Source: Macrostomum hystrix (taxonomy: Eukaryota > Platyhelminthes > Macrostomidae). Taken from it: a stretch of DNA of 64,000 nucleotides. The notes under the pieces were generated by a model. The model was given only the letters and a program-made list of their open reading frames with translations, had not been told where the DNA came from and ran no database searches. Below, in pieces: positions 45,711 to 57,112 of the stretch (the first letter of the stretch is position 1; the number at the start of each line of letters is the position of its first letter). The stretch is taken from contig CATNEN010000011.1 of NCBI GenBank assembly GCA_950097015.1, positions 930,001-994,000 on the forward strand, given 5' to 3'. Both the position numbers and the translations under genes were made by a program.

Positions 45711-46214
45711 AACTGAACTGAAAGAAATAGAACAGCAGAAAATTGGACCATTTAATTTGAAAGCCCAATGCAAACAAGGCCTATATAGTCGATATTTTCC
45801 TGACTCGGTGACGGAAGCCGCAACTTGCTGACAAGCACGAAGCAGTCATTCGATTCATAAGAAAATTGGATGGGATCAAACGTTGGCAGTAGCGCCAAAT
45901 CCCATTGGTTTGGGGAAGGGCCGGGCGCTGTTAGACTGTTAGACTGATTTTGCTATATTGCCAGACCTCGATCATCTCGTCAATTCGATGAAGTTTTTGG
46001 CATGGCCGACTTTCATTCAAGGAATTAAATGGGATTTCTATATGCAGCAGATTTTTCCGTCAATCTGCACTAGAAACTGGCTGGAAGGATTAAGAAAGCG
46101 AAACGGGAAATACGACGTATAAGTGAGAATAAGCGCTCAAACTTGAAATCATAGTATAGGAGTTTTATTACATCTTTGTGTCTAAATGTTACTACTGAAA
46201 TATTTTATAGACAT

Positions 46215-47045
46215 AACGGTCAGAGAGGCAAGGGGTCAGAGAGACAGGGGTCAGAGAGACAGGGATCAAAGAGACAGGGGTTAGAGAGGCAAGGGGTCAG
46301 AGAGACAGGGATCAAAGAGACAGGGGTTAGAGAGACAGGGATCAGAGAGACAGGGATCAGAGAGACAGGGGTCAGAGAGACAGGGGTCAGAGAGACAGGG
46401 GTTAGAGAGGCAAGGGGTCAGAGAGACAGGGATCAAAGAGACAGGGGTTAGAGAGACAGGGATCAGAGAGACAGGGATCAGAGAGACAGGGATCAGAGAG
46501 ACAGGGATCAGAGAGACAGGGGTCAGAGAGACAGGGATCAAAGAGACAGGGGTTAGAGAGACAGGGATCAGAGAGACAGGGATCAGAGAGACAGGGATCA
46601 GAGAGACAGGGGTCAGAGAGACAGGGGTTAGAGAGGCAAGGGGTCAGAGAGACAGGGGTCAGAGAGACAGGGGTCAGAGAGACAGGTGTTAGAGAGACAG
46701 GGGTCAGAGAGGTCAGAGAGACAGGGATCAAAGAGACAGGGGTTTTTAAAGACAGGGATCAGAGAGACAGGGGTTAGAGAGACAGGGATCAGAGAGACAG
46801 GGGTTAGAGAGACAGGGGTCAGAGAGGTCAGAGAGACAGGGATCAAAGAGACAGGGGTTTTTAAAGACAGGGATCAGAGAGACAGGGGTTAGAGAGACAG
46901 GGATCAGAGAGACAGGGGTTAGAGAGACAGGGATCAGAGAGACAGGGGTTAGAGAGGCAGGGATCAGAGAGACAGGGGTTAGAGAGACAGGGATCAGAGA
47001 GACAGGGGTCAGAGAGACAGAGGTCAGAGAGACGGGGTCAGAGAG
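46215..47045. repeat. 15-bp purine-rich minisatellite (Hox1 intron)
   Basis: About 55 units of GATCAGAGAGACAGG and GGTTAGAGAGACAGG, with longer rearranged blocks marked by TTTTTAAAGACAGGG (46740 and 46857, 117 bp apart). Confidence 0.95.
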
Positions 47046-47048
47046 AAA

Positions 47049-47090
47049 GTTAGGAGTCTAACGCTCTGAATCACTGGGCTACATCCGGCT
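47049..47090 (-). mobile_element. SINE head fragment (reverse orientation)
   Basis: The minus strand reads TGTAGCCCAGTGATTCAGAG and GTTAGACTCCTAAC, an A-box head of a tRNA-derived SINE truncated where the 15-bp array starts. Confidence 0.5.
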
Positions 47091-47669
47091 TATTAACTCT
47101 AGTAAAATAAAATAACAGAGTGATTTTCTTATCGTCCAATACAGTTGATGAATCATTGTTATGGGACAGTGGGTAAGCAAACACAGGCCCACCGATTGCG
47201 TGTATTCTGTACAACTGGCACCCATTTATTATTGGATCATTGCCGGCAACTTGTCACGCTGATAAATACTTCACTTGACAAAAGAAGCGCCACCACAGAC
47301 CATATTCATAGAGCCAGTTGCTATGGCTGCAGTTAAGGGAATGGCTGGGCCGTGTTTTTGTAGCCACGCCGATGATGTGTATAAACAGTCTAAGAAATGT
47401 TAAAAGTCGAATGGAGAAAACTGCACGGGCCCACTTAAAATGCTGAGCGATTCGTTTCTAAAACTTTGTGGTAAAAATGGAGGGAGCATTTAAGAAGCTG
47501 CTACTCGGACACTTGCTGCGAGTCTGTAAGGGTAGATGTTACACTATTCATTTCACTTTAGGGCTCGAATGCTTATGCTGATTTTACCTGCTTTTATTCG
47601 TTTCTCCTAGCCATCTGCCACTGGTTTCCTGATCAATAATTATAATTATGAAATATTGAGCATCTTTCT

Positions 47670-48605
47670 CACTTTGCTCTCACTCTGCTCTCACTCTGCT
47701 CTCACTCTGCTCTCACTCTGCTCTCACTCTGCTCTCACTTTGCTCTCACTCTGCTCTCACTTTGCTCTCACTCTGCTCTCACTCTGCTCTCACTCTGCTC
47801 TCACTCTGCCCTCACTCTGCTCTCACTCTGCTCTCACTCTGCTCTCACTCTGCTCTCACTCTGCTCTCACTCTGCTCTCACTCTGCTCTCACTCTGCTCT
47901 CACTCTGCTCTCACTCTGCTCTCACTCTGCTCTCACTCTGCTCTCACTCTGCTTTCACTCTGCTCTCACTCTGCTCTCACTCTACTCTCACTCTGCTCTT
48001 ACTCTACTCTCACACTCTGCTCTGACTCTACTCTCACACTCTGCTCTGACTCTACTCTCTCACTCTGCTCTCACTCTGCTTTCACTCTGCTCTCACTTTG
48101 CTTTCACTTTGCTCTCACTCTGCTCTCACTCTGCTTTCACTCTGCTCTCACTCTGCTCTCACTCTGCTTTCACTCTGCTCTCACTCTGCTCTCACTTTGC
48201 TCTCACTCTGCTCTCACTCTGCTCTCACTCTGCTCTCACTCTGCTCTCACTCTGCTTTCACTCTGCTCTCACTTTGCTTTCACTTTGCTCTCACTCTGCT
48301 CTCACTCTGCTTTCACTCTACTCTCACACTCTGCTCTGACTCTACTCTCTCACTCTGCTCTCACTCTGCTTTCACTCTGCTCTCACTTTGCTTTCACTTT
48401 GCTCTCACTCTGCTCTCACTCTGCTTTCACTCTGCTCTCACTCTGCTTTCACTCTGCTCTCACTTTGCTCTCACTCTGCTCTCACTCTGCTCTCACTCTA
48501 CTCTCACTCTGCTCTTACTCTACTCTCACACTCTGCTCTGACTCTACTCTCACACTCTGCTCTGACTCTACTCTCACACTCTGCTCTCACACTGCTTTCA
48601 CTCTC
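47670..48605. repeat. 11-bp pyrimidine-rich minisatellite (Hox1 intron)
   Basis: About 85 units of TCTCACTCTGC with TTTCACTTTGC variants. Longer blocks (TCTACTCTCACACTCTGCTC) repeat at about 48008, 48315 and 48520. Confidence 0.95.
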
Positions 48606-48954
48606 CCGTATATCATTTTCTAATAAAATTGCCACTCCATAAAGTATTTATTAATAAATAAAGAATAACGAAATTATTTCTTAAAATCGTTGGCAGTTAG
48701 AGTATTGCAGTTATATGCTGAGTACGAATTTTTTCCTAGTCGATAGCTCAAATAGATCAAATTGGTCAAACAGATTCCTGATCTACTGCCGTATTTGCTT
48801 ATGCATAAACATATGAGCTCTATGGCTATAGTACTAAAGCGCATTCGATTTAGGAATCTTTAACTGCCAATGCACAAGTCATTGATTTAGGCTTTCGAAT
48901 TTATATGCTCAGCCTCACTTAGCAACTTCCTGGTTTTTTATCTCACTGTCTCTC

Positions 48955-49855
48955 TCTTCCATCTCCCATCAACCCTCTTCTATCTCCCTTCAACCCTCTT
49001 CTATCTCCATTCAACCCTCTTCTATCTCCATTCAACCCTCTTCTATCTCCCTTCAACCCTCTTCTATCTCCCTTCAACCCTCTTCTATCTCCCTTCAACC
49101 CTCTTCTATCTCCCTTCAACCCTCTTCTATCTCCATTCAACCCTCTTCTATCTCCATTCAACCCTCTTCTATCTCCATTCAACCCTCTTCTATCTCCCTT
49201 CAACCCTCTTCTATCTCCCTTCAACCCTCTTCTATCTCCCTTCTACCCTCTTCTATCTCCCTTCAACCCTCTTCTATCTCCATTCTACCCTCTTCTATCT
49301 CCCTTCTACCCTCTCCTATCACCCTTCAAACCTCTTCTATCTCCCTTCTACCCTCTCCTATCACCCTTCAAACCTCTTCTATCTCCCTTCTACCCTCTTC
49401 TATCTCCCTTCAACCCTCTTCTATCTCCCTTCAACCCTCTTCTATCTCCCTTCAACCCTCTTCTATCTCCCTTCTACCCTCTCCTATCACCCTTCAAACC
49501 TCTTCTATCTCCCTTCTACCCTCTCCTATCTCCCTTCAAACCTCTTCTTATCACCCTTCAACCCTCTTCTATCTCCCTTCAACCCTCTTCTATCTCCATT
49601 CTACCCTCTTCTATCTCTCTTCAACCCTCTTCTATCTCCCTTCAACCCTCTTCTATCTCCCTTCAACCCTCTTCTATCTCCCTTCAACCCTCTTCTATCT
49701 CCCTTCAACCCTCTTCTATCTCCATTCTACCCTCTCCTATCACCCTTCAAACCTCTTCTTATCAACCTTCTACCCTCTTCTATCTCCCTCATTCCTCTTC
49801 TATCTCCTTCAACCCTCCCCTATCTCCCTCATTCCTCTTCTATCTCCTTCTTCTA
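48955..49855. repeat. 21-bp pyrimidine-rich minisatellite (Hox1 intron)
   Basis: About 43 units of CTCTTCTATCTCCCTTCAAC plus C. It ends about 50 bp from the exon 1 donor, so on the transcribed strand it begins almost at the 5' splice site. Confidence 0.95.
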
Positions 49856-49901
49856 CCTTCGCTTTTGTAGATTTATACGTAAATCAATTGCTTTTTAGTA
49901 C

Positions 49902-50280
49902 CTTTTAACACCCTCGGTGGATGCCGTTTAATCTCCATCCATTTGAAAGGAGCAGCAGCTGAAGACACACCGACTGAGCTGCTGTCATTGCTGCTGCACC
50001 GTCCATTCGGACTGGACTGCTCGTAAGGTAACACACAGCCGGGCGCAGCTGCCGATGATGATGGTGACATCACCTCGATCCCGGCTGCTGTTGCTGAATA
50101 TGGCGAAGCTTGTGTCTGAATCAGCTCAGTCGAGACCTTGCAGCATTGACCCTGGTAGAGATTGGGCGACTGCTGCTGCTGCTGCTGATACTGCTGCTGA
50201 TACTGATGCGAGCACTGCCTCATACTTTGATAGGCCGTTAGTTCATTGTAAACTGATGCGCTTAGATATTCTCGTGACAT
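49902..50280 (-). CDS. Hox1: Hox1 / labial, exon 1 (hexapeptide exon)
   Basis: ATG at 50280-50278 starts MSREYLSASVYNELTAYQSM, followed by Gln/Tyr-rich (QYQQQYQQQQQQ) and Ser/Ala-rich segments. It ends PFKWMEIKRHPPRVLK at the donor AAAAG|GTACTA. FKWM (residues 112-115) with the following basic residues is the group 1 hexapeptide, which binds the PBC/Extradenticle cofactor. Hexapeptide and homeobox on separate exons with the intron between them is the usual Hox layout. The phase-1 junction to 39841 is exact. The N-terminal MSREYLSASVY start with Tyr/Gln clusters is compatible with labial proteins, but the protein (276 aa) is short. Confidence 0.9.
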
Positions 50281-50821
<541 letters not shown>

Positions 50822-51486
50822 TATCTGTAGACAGGCTGTACATCTATCTAAAAGTAGGAATACTTTGAGGATGCTGGCGATATTTTGGCCTGTATCCGCG
50901 TGTGGTTTGGCGCCACCAAGGGGTAGGGTGGGGTTCTGGTGACCATGGCTTGTCACTTATACCCTCCCAGAGAATAAAGAAAGAGCATTCATCAGTTCCA
51001 AATATCAAAAAGCCCGCGGCAATGCACGCGCGGCAGACATCAAAAGACAGTCTATAGACGCCAGCCAACCAAACGCGTCTCAATACTCTACGCTGCAGAG
51101 GCTCTCCCGTCACTTGTCAAGCTTTGGCGGCAAACGGCCTTAATATATGACTCTAGTTGGTCTGGAATAATCAACAAATAAGGCCATGTCAGCGATTTTA
51201 TTTAGTCACCGTCATATGGCATTGTTGTATAGGTTATAAGCGTCGGCTAGTTGATTACAAAGGCCTGTCAGCGTATCATTTTTTTCTATTTGTGGCATAG
51301 GTGGATGATAGTCAATAAAACTGCTATGATGATATATTTATCCCACATCTTCATCGTTATTCATTTATACCTAAGTATAAATGTGTGGTGCCTTTGAAAA
51401 CAATTATTGCTCATTAATATACAGAAACTTAATAATTTCAGACTATTGTCTGTAACTAATCATCCAGAATTATAGTTTTTTTCGTT
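50822..51486. other. Unique intergenic DNA upstream of Hox1
   Basis: No exon recognised. Confidence 0.5.
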
Positions 51487-51742
51487 TGGCTAGTAGCGGC
51501 CATTGGTTAGAGCCTCTAACTTCTGACCGAGGACGTCTGAAGTTCGATTCTCAGCCTAAGGGAAATGATTTGTTTACTTAGTTGAGAGAGTAAATTCGTA
51601 ATGCTTTTATTCACTTAGCTGTAAAATTGGTATCAGCATCTTCTGTGGTATTAATTAGAGTGTCTGTAGCGGCACACCCAGTCCATGGACTGAACAGCCT
51701 GTACACTGACTGTACATCTGACCCAACTGGACTAGTTGTCAT
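51487..51742 (+). mobile_element. tRNA-derived SINE (diverged subfamily)
   Basis: A-box-like TAGCGGCCATTGG, B-box-like AGTTCGATTCTCAGCC, and the shared 3' body with palindrome CAGTCCATGGACTG (51679-51692) and GAACAGCCTGTAC. The tRNA head differs from the 14077 copy. Confidence 0.75.
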
Positions 51743-52311
51743 TTCCTGCAGTCGATCTAGCCTAGTCGATTACTTTTAAATAGAAATACAATTTTCATTT
51801 TCCGTTTTTTTCTCACAAATAATTTTCAACTGCTCTATTTTCTACTTTTCATAGTAGTGTAGTGCAGACAATATATATACGTTTTTTCTTATCCTTAATT
51901 AAAAGACCACAATTAAAAATACTATAAAAGCAAGAAAAAAACTAATATCTAGGACTTTTTAGCTTGGAAGCAATCGAGGCATAGGAAAACTGTGTGGAAG
52001 CAGCAGATGAATTAACAAAACACTTTTCACTTGAATGCAATTAAGTGACACTCAAGCTAACACTGCAGTGTCAGTACACAGTCAGTGGGCATGTATAGGA
52101 GGTGTACATTTATTTATTCAGCCGAATACCAAGCAAGAGCAAAGTTCTAATTAGTTATACAGTAGGTCTCACCATACTATATCTTTCAGTTAATTTGAGT
52201 TTGTACGAGTAGAATCTGCAGCTTCAGCAAACGAAACCATCCAAAGAGTATTTCCTGCTTAAAAATAAAGCATAAAAGCAAGGCTGAACTTCTTACTGCC
52301 TTATAGCCGGC
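51743..52311. other. Unique intergenic DNA
   Basis: Nothing recognised. Confidence 0.5.
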
Positions 52312-52351
52312 ATGGCCTACAGTTCCTGCACTGTCGTTATCTATTGTAATG
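52312..52351 (+). CDS. Candidate first exon of a small unknown gene
   Basis: ATG in a strong context (GCCGGCATGG) starts MAYSSCTVVIYCN and meets a donor G|GTGAGC at 52351/52352 in phase 1. That is exactly the phase needed by the acceptor at 53278. It was found by looking for a compatible 5' exon, so the join is an inference. Confidence 0.4.
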
Positions 52352-52609
52352 GTGAGCAATTTCATTGCATTGACAAATAGTTGAGACAGGCTCACAAATC
52401 ATTTAGGAAAAGTGCCCTTATCTGCAAGACAATAAAAATGAAATCTATAAAAGGTAAAACAGTTTAAAATGAGGCTCTCGTCTGTTAGATTGTTTAAAGT
52501 GAGGCTCTCGAATGTTAGATTGTTTAAAATGAGGCTCTCTACGGATAAGCGGTAAAAAATAATGCTCCTACTGATAAGACCATTAAAAATGAGGCCATTT
52601 CGACAGTTA

Positions 52610-53075
52610 AAATAAGACTCTCGATGGTTAGACTGTTTCAATGAGGCTCTTGCTGGTCAGACTTAAAAATGAGGCTCTTGCTGGTCAGACTTAAAAATGA
52701 GGCTCTTGCTGGTCAGACTTAAAAATGAGGCTCTTGCTGGTCAGACTTAAAAATGAGGCTCTTGCTGGTCAGACTTAAAAATGAGGCTCTTGCTGGTCAG
52801 ACTTAAAAATGAGGCTCTTGCTGGTCAGACTTAAAAATGAGGCTCTTGCTGGTCAGACTTAAAAATGAGGCTCTTGCTGGTCAGACTTAAAATGAGGCTC
52901 TTGCTGGTCAGACTTAAAAATGAGGCTCTTGCTGGTCAGACTTAAAAATGAGGCTCTTGCTGGTCAGACTTAAAAATGAGGCTCTTGCTGGTCAGACTTA
53001 AAATGAGGCTCTTGCTGGTCAGACTTAAAATGAGGCTCTTGCTGGTCAGACTTAAAAATGAGGCTCTCGTCTGGT
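52610..53075. repeat. 28-bp minisatellite (intron of the small unknown gene)
   Basis: About 15 units of ATGAGGCTCTTGCTGGTCAG plus ACTTAAAA (27-bp variants lack one A). Diverged relatives flank it on both sides (52465-52610, 53075-53230). Confidence 0.95.
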
Positions 53076-53278
53076 TGGACTTTTAAAATGAGGTTCGCAT
53101 CGGTAAGACATTGAAAATGACGGTTTAACGGTTTAATTAAACAGGCTCTCACCTGTTGGATTGTTTTTAAGTGAGGCTCTCTACGGATAGACGGTAAAAA
53201 AGGTTTTCCCTTACACGACAATCCAAATGAGGCTATTAAATCACTTTAACACCTTAAAACTTGTCTTGCGATTTCCAG

Positions 53279-53598
53279 TCCCTCCAGCAGAACAGCTCAA
53301 AGTAGACATTGGCTACACCGACATTAGACTGTCAAAATCAACTCGTCTCCAGCTTCAGCAACAGCTAGACGAGGCCAACAGACAACATCGAGAAGCTGTC
53401 GACTACCTGCGCCGAAGACTGCAACCTGGCAGCCAGTTTGCACTCCTTAACTATGAGGAACTGTTTGCTAATCCTCATGTTAAGGATCGCGAGGATGAAT
53501 CCATAAACCGCTATCAGAACGAATGGCCCTACCATTGTCGACCGTTCTATTTTCGTCGTATAGAACAGAGACTGCTGCGGCAAGGGCGATGGGGCTGA
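53279..53598 (+). CDS. Terminal exon of a small protein of unknown function
   Basis: The acceptor TTGCGATTTCCAG ends at 53278. With a phase-1 G the frame reads VPPAEQLKVDIGYTDIRLSK, a charged helix (STRLQLQQQLDEANRQHREA, VDYLRRRLQ), and ends WPYHCRPFYFRRIEQRLLRQ plus GRWG (TGA 53596-53598). With the candidate first exon the protein is 119 aa. It has no membrane segment; the Gln-rich helix suggests a coiled coil. The frame is clearly protein-like, but I cannot name the family. A 20-bp minisatellite starts within a few bases of the stop. AATAAA at 54135-54140 would place that array in the 3' UTR. Confidence 0.65.
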
Positions 53599-53599
53599 T

Positions 53600-53935
53600 G
53601 TTGGATCTGGGTTCTACATGTTAGATGCTGGTTCCAGATGTTAGTTACAGGTTTCAGATGTTAGATACTGGTTCCAGATGTTAGATACTGGTTCCAGATG
53701 TTAGATACTGGTTCCAGATGTTAGATACTGGTTCCAGATGTTAGATACTGGTTCCAGATGTTAGATACTGGTTCCAGATGTTAGATACTGGTTCCAGATG
53801 TTAGATACTGGTTCCAGATGTTAGATACTGGTTCCAGATGTTAGATACTGGTTCCAGATGTTAGATACTGGTTCCAGATGTTAGATTGTGGTTCCAGATG
53901 TTAGATACTGGTTTCAGATGTTAGATGCTTGTTCT
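53600..53935. repeat. 20-bp minisatellite in the probable 3' UTR
   Basis: About 16 units of TTAGATACTGGTTCCAGATG, most identical. Each contains CTGG-TT-CCAG. Confidence 0.95.
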
Positions 53936-54506
53936 AGATACGGGAAATGCTTTTAAATTCGTTAAATTTGGTTGATTCTTTGAAGAAAATTAGTTTGGTA
54001 AAATACTTTTTTGAAAGAGGACAAAAAGTAAGTTTCTTGTTTTTATTTCATTGTGGTGAACTTTTAATTTGGGCTACGGTTTTTAGCGAGTTAACTGGTT
54101 TTAATGATGTGCCACTTTTTACTGCAAGGTATTTAATAAAGCAAGCTAAAATAAGGGTGTCTTAACAAACTAGTTTCAACCACAATAGCTGCGACTGTAC
54201 ACAGCCAGACCAAAGCTAGAGAATACATGCCATTCTGCTATTTAGCTGCCTTTAACTGAGCAGTTTATTCTCTAAATGAATTTCAGTCTTCATCTTCACA
54301 CTGTATTATCGAATGTACTCAGCTCTTGAGAAGCACAGAGCCCCAGGAATTTCATTCGCGTTCAATTGTTCCGCTCAGCTAAATGACCTTGTGAAAACTC
54401 AAGGCTGGTCAAAGAAAATTATTTTCTCTAAAAAGCAAGCTTTGCAAGTTTTCGCTTTGCAAAAAAGTCACACCAGACCAAACTGTCAAAGTGTTTGGCT
54501 ATAGCT

Positions 54507-54579
54507 ATGCCATTGTCTAGTGAAAGACTGTTACTGGCAATCAGTGTCGCATTATTCTTGTTTCCATTTGTTACAACTG
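54507..54579 (+). CDS. Mucin-like membrane protein, exon 1 (signal peptide)
   Basis: ATG at 54507 begins MPLSSERLLLAISVALFLFP followed by FVTT, a textbook signal peptide (short polar n-region, Leu/Ala/Val/Phe core). It ends at a consensus donor ACTG|GTAAGT (54579/54580) in phase 1. The phase matches the exon at 56433, giving one 250-aa protein. The intron contains a SINE and a 26-bp array. Confidence 0.7.
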
Positions 54580-54654
54580 GTAAGTTCGACGATGTTTATT
54601 CTAAAAAACGATACAAAAGGAACAGTTACCTAAGGATGTAAACTGTGCGGCTCT

Positions 54655-54760
54655 TCCTAAGGATGTGTACGGCTGAATTCAGTCCATGGACTGGGGGAGG
54701 AGAAGCCACCGAAGCCACATTAATTTCTACCCCAGCTGATAGTTACCTGTCCTAGATAGT
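54655..54760 (-). mobile_element. SINE tail fragment (reverse orientation)
   Basis: It contains the palindrome CAGTCCATGGACTG (54680-54693) and, on the minus strand, ATCAGCTGGGG and GTGGCTTC-like body sequence. The tRNA head is missing. Confidence 0.6.
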
Positions 54761-54891
54761 TAAATCCCTATTTCAGATAAGTCCAGATAAGAAATTATGG
54801 ATTGCGAAATTCGACTTGTGAAAGCAACTCAGTCAAACCCGGGTCAAACGCAGACATAAAAAGACTTTTCCAGCATTACTGCCTTACCATG

Positions 54892-55145
54892 GGTTTTAGC
54901 CTAGTAGTTGGAGCGTCGGACTCATGACTTGAAGGTCGGGGGTTCGATTCCCGACTCCACTGAAAAACATGCGTCCAACTTAACTGTGCGTTGCTTCACG
55001 GCTCGTACTTAACAGCTTGCGTAATTGAAGGTGGGTGTAGCGTCCCCCCAGTCCACTGACTGAAAAGCCTTACGCAGCCTTCAGATACAATAACTGTCGG
55101 CTGCACATCTTACCCAATCGGGTCAGTTGGAATTGTTGTGCCTAT
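54892..55145 (+). mobile_element. tRNA-derived SINE
   Basis: A box TAGCCTAGTAG (about 54899), B box GGTTCGATTCC (about 54943), and the body AATTGAAGGTGGGTGTAGCG with CAGTCCACTGACTG, a mutated version of the family palindrome. It lies in the intron of the mucin-like gene. Confidence 0.8.
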
Positions 55146-55499
55146 CCTTAGTTACTTAAACAAAAGGTAAGTGTGAGGTTCGAAATAAGTACCTGAAAAC
55201 GGCAGGGTTGCTGCCACCTTGGTCAGAAGGGTCAATTTTGCAGTAAGACTTCTCTCACCTTGGACGTATTAGATAATAATTAAAACCTTACAGCCGAGAC
55301 ACGGGGAAAATTGTCTCTGGACAGCGCTGCGAACTGAGGTATTAAGGATTGCCTAGAAAGGACCTTAAGGAATTAAACCTTATACAAAGGTTAACTATCT
55401 GAACTAACTGCTCTAACACAGGAATGAGTCCCTCATCCAAGGGAGTTCCTTTAGCCAATAGAGATTGTTGGTCTATTCTTATACAAAAGACCCAACTCT

Positions 55500-56067
55500 G
55501 ACACTAAGTCTAGAATGGATACTAAGACACTAAGTCTAGAATGGATACTAAGACACTAAGTCTAGAATGGATACTAAGACACTAAGTCTAGAATGGATAC
55601 TAAGACACTAAGTCTAGAATGGATACTAAGACACTAAGTCTAGAATGGATACTAAGACACTAAGTCTAGAATGGATACTAAGACACTAAGTCTAGAATGG
55701 ATACTAAGACACTAAGTCTAGAATGGATACTAAGACACTAAGTCTAGAATGGATACTAAGACACTAAGTCTAGAATGGATACTAAGACACTAAGTCTAGA
55801 ATGGATACTAAGACACTAAGTCTAGAATGGATACTAAGACACTAAGTCTAGAATGGATACTAAGACACTAAGTCTAGAATGGATACTAAGACACTAAGTC
55901 TAGAATGGATACTAAGACACTAAGTCTAGAATGGATACTAAGACACTAAGTCTAGAATGGATACTAAGACACTAAGTCTAGAATGGATACTAAGACACTA
56001 AGTCTAGAATGGATACTAAGACACTAAGTCTAGAATGGATACTAAGACACTAAGTCTAGAATGGATC
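55500..56067. repeat. 26-bp minisatellite, about 22 essentially identical copies
   Basis: Unit ACTAAGTCTAGAATGGATAC plus TAAGAC. I see no substitution between copies, so the array is very young or recently homogenised. Located in the intron of the mucin-like gene. Confidence 0.95.
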
Positions 56068-56432
56068 TCTTATCCGAAAGATAATCCTGAAGCTACGAAT
56101 GTAATTCAACTGGACGATTACTTTTGTCCAAAAGTAACTTCGAGTGCCTTATAAGGAACGTTTGTCCAAGCGCAACCTTTAGATCTCACACTTTAGGAAT
56201 CGTTAACCAAAACTGCCATAGAAAACCGTAAAAATAGCGGCCACAGTTCTCTAATACTAACGCCATAAGACTCCAAATAATTTCTAAAAACTTGGAACAG
56301 AACTAGCTAGACCATACAGCGGCGATGGATAAGTAGTCTAAGGAGCGGGAACTAGTCACTAAGCCTAATAACTAGTGACTAACCTACGTAATCGATAATT
56401 CGTATTGTTATTTACCACCTGCACACCTACAG

Positions 56433-57112
56433 CCACAGCAGCTGGAGATGCACTTGATGTGTTTGAAAGCGAGCTGTTCGGTGAGCCAACATCGATACCA
56501 ACCGCTGCATCGTCAACTTCGTCGATAAGAAAAACGGCCACAACTTTGAGCAGCTTAACCCTCGTCGCAAAATCAACGGAAGCTTCGTCCACATCGTCAG
56601 TGCAGACGACGCCGACCACAACAGCTGCTGTGGTTGCATCAAAGTCAGGATCTGCTAGATCATCGAATATAACTATTCAAGCCACGAAGCCTGAACTGAG
56701 CTCTACTACTCAACGATTAACATTTACAACGAATAGGGCAACAATAATGAGAACTTCACCGCCAACATTAACATCTGCATCTACAGCCTCCATGACAGAA
56801 ACAACCGCAGCAACAACCACTGCAACGATAAGAACAACAACAACAACAACAACAACAGCCTCCACCGCTTCGACTCAGCCTAAACGTCGATCGAAATACC
56901 AGCCAACAGCGACAATAACTAGCCAACCTTCTCAGCGGCAGTCAGTCCTCATCGACGAGTCCAAAATTGAGCGAATCTCTGTGGAACAGCGTCAAGCTGA
57001 AATGGCAATGGCTGGTTATGCATCCGAGCCAATATTGTTCACCTGGCTGATGGCACTGTTGCTTATGTTTATCAGCACTGTAGCCTGGATTTGGTTCTGC
57101 TGTATCCAATAG
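56433..57112 (+). CDS. Mucin-like single-pass membrane protein, exon 2
   Basis: The acceptor CACCTGCACACCTACAG ends at 56432; two further AGs at +6 and +9 would also keep the frame. The exon encodes a Thr/Ser/Ala-rich extracellular part (about 190 residues, with a (T)8 run and many TT/ST/TTA clusters suited to O-glycosylation). A juxtamembrane segment (IERISVEQRQAEMAMAGYAS) follows, then one hydrophobic segment (ILFTWLMALLLMFISTVAWI) and the tail WFCCIQ with two cysteines that could be palmitoylated. Stop TAG at 57110-57112; AATAAA at 57342-57347. With the signal peptide the topology is type I with almost no cytoplasmic tail. Function unknown; a glycocalyx or adhesion role is an inference. 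Confidence 0.7.

Larger units (their letters stand above)
39842..49901 (-). other. 10-kb Hox1 intron filled with tandem arrays
   Basis: The intron is bounded by the donor AAAAG|GTACTA (49902/49901) and the acceptor TTTTTAG (39842), both in phase 1. At least eight arrays of different monomers occupy about two thirds of it. Unique islands lie at 41030-41640, 43125-43690, 44780-45235, 45710-46215, 47090-47665 and 48610-48950. Apart from an open frame at 41323-41562 I see no convincing gene in them. Confidence 0.85.

Noticed and set aside
47656..48642. Open frames over the 11-bp array (SLCSHSALTLL repeats), and similar ones at 43573-44263, 46176-46892, 48943-49224 and 50420-50942
   Set aside because: Period artefacts inside the Hox1 intron or microsatellite, in several frames at once.
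53947..54165. 72-codon T-rich frame, considered as a mitochondrial DNA insertion
   Set aside because: It has T-over-A skew and hydrophobic content, but no resemblance to a mitochondrial protein that I recognise. It lies in a probable 3' UTR.
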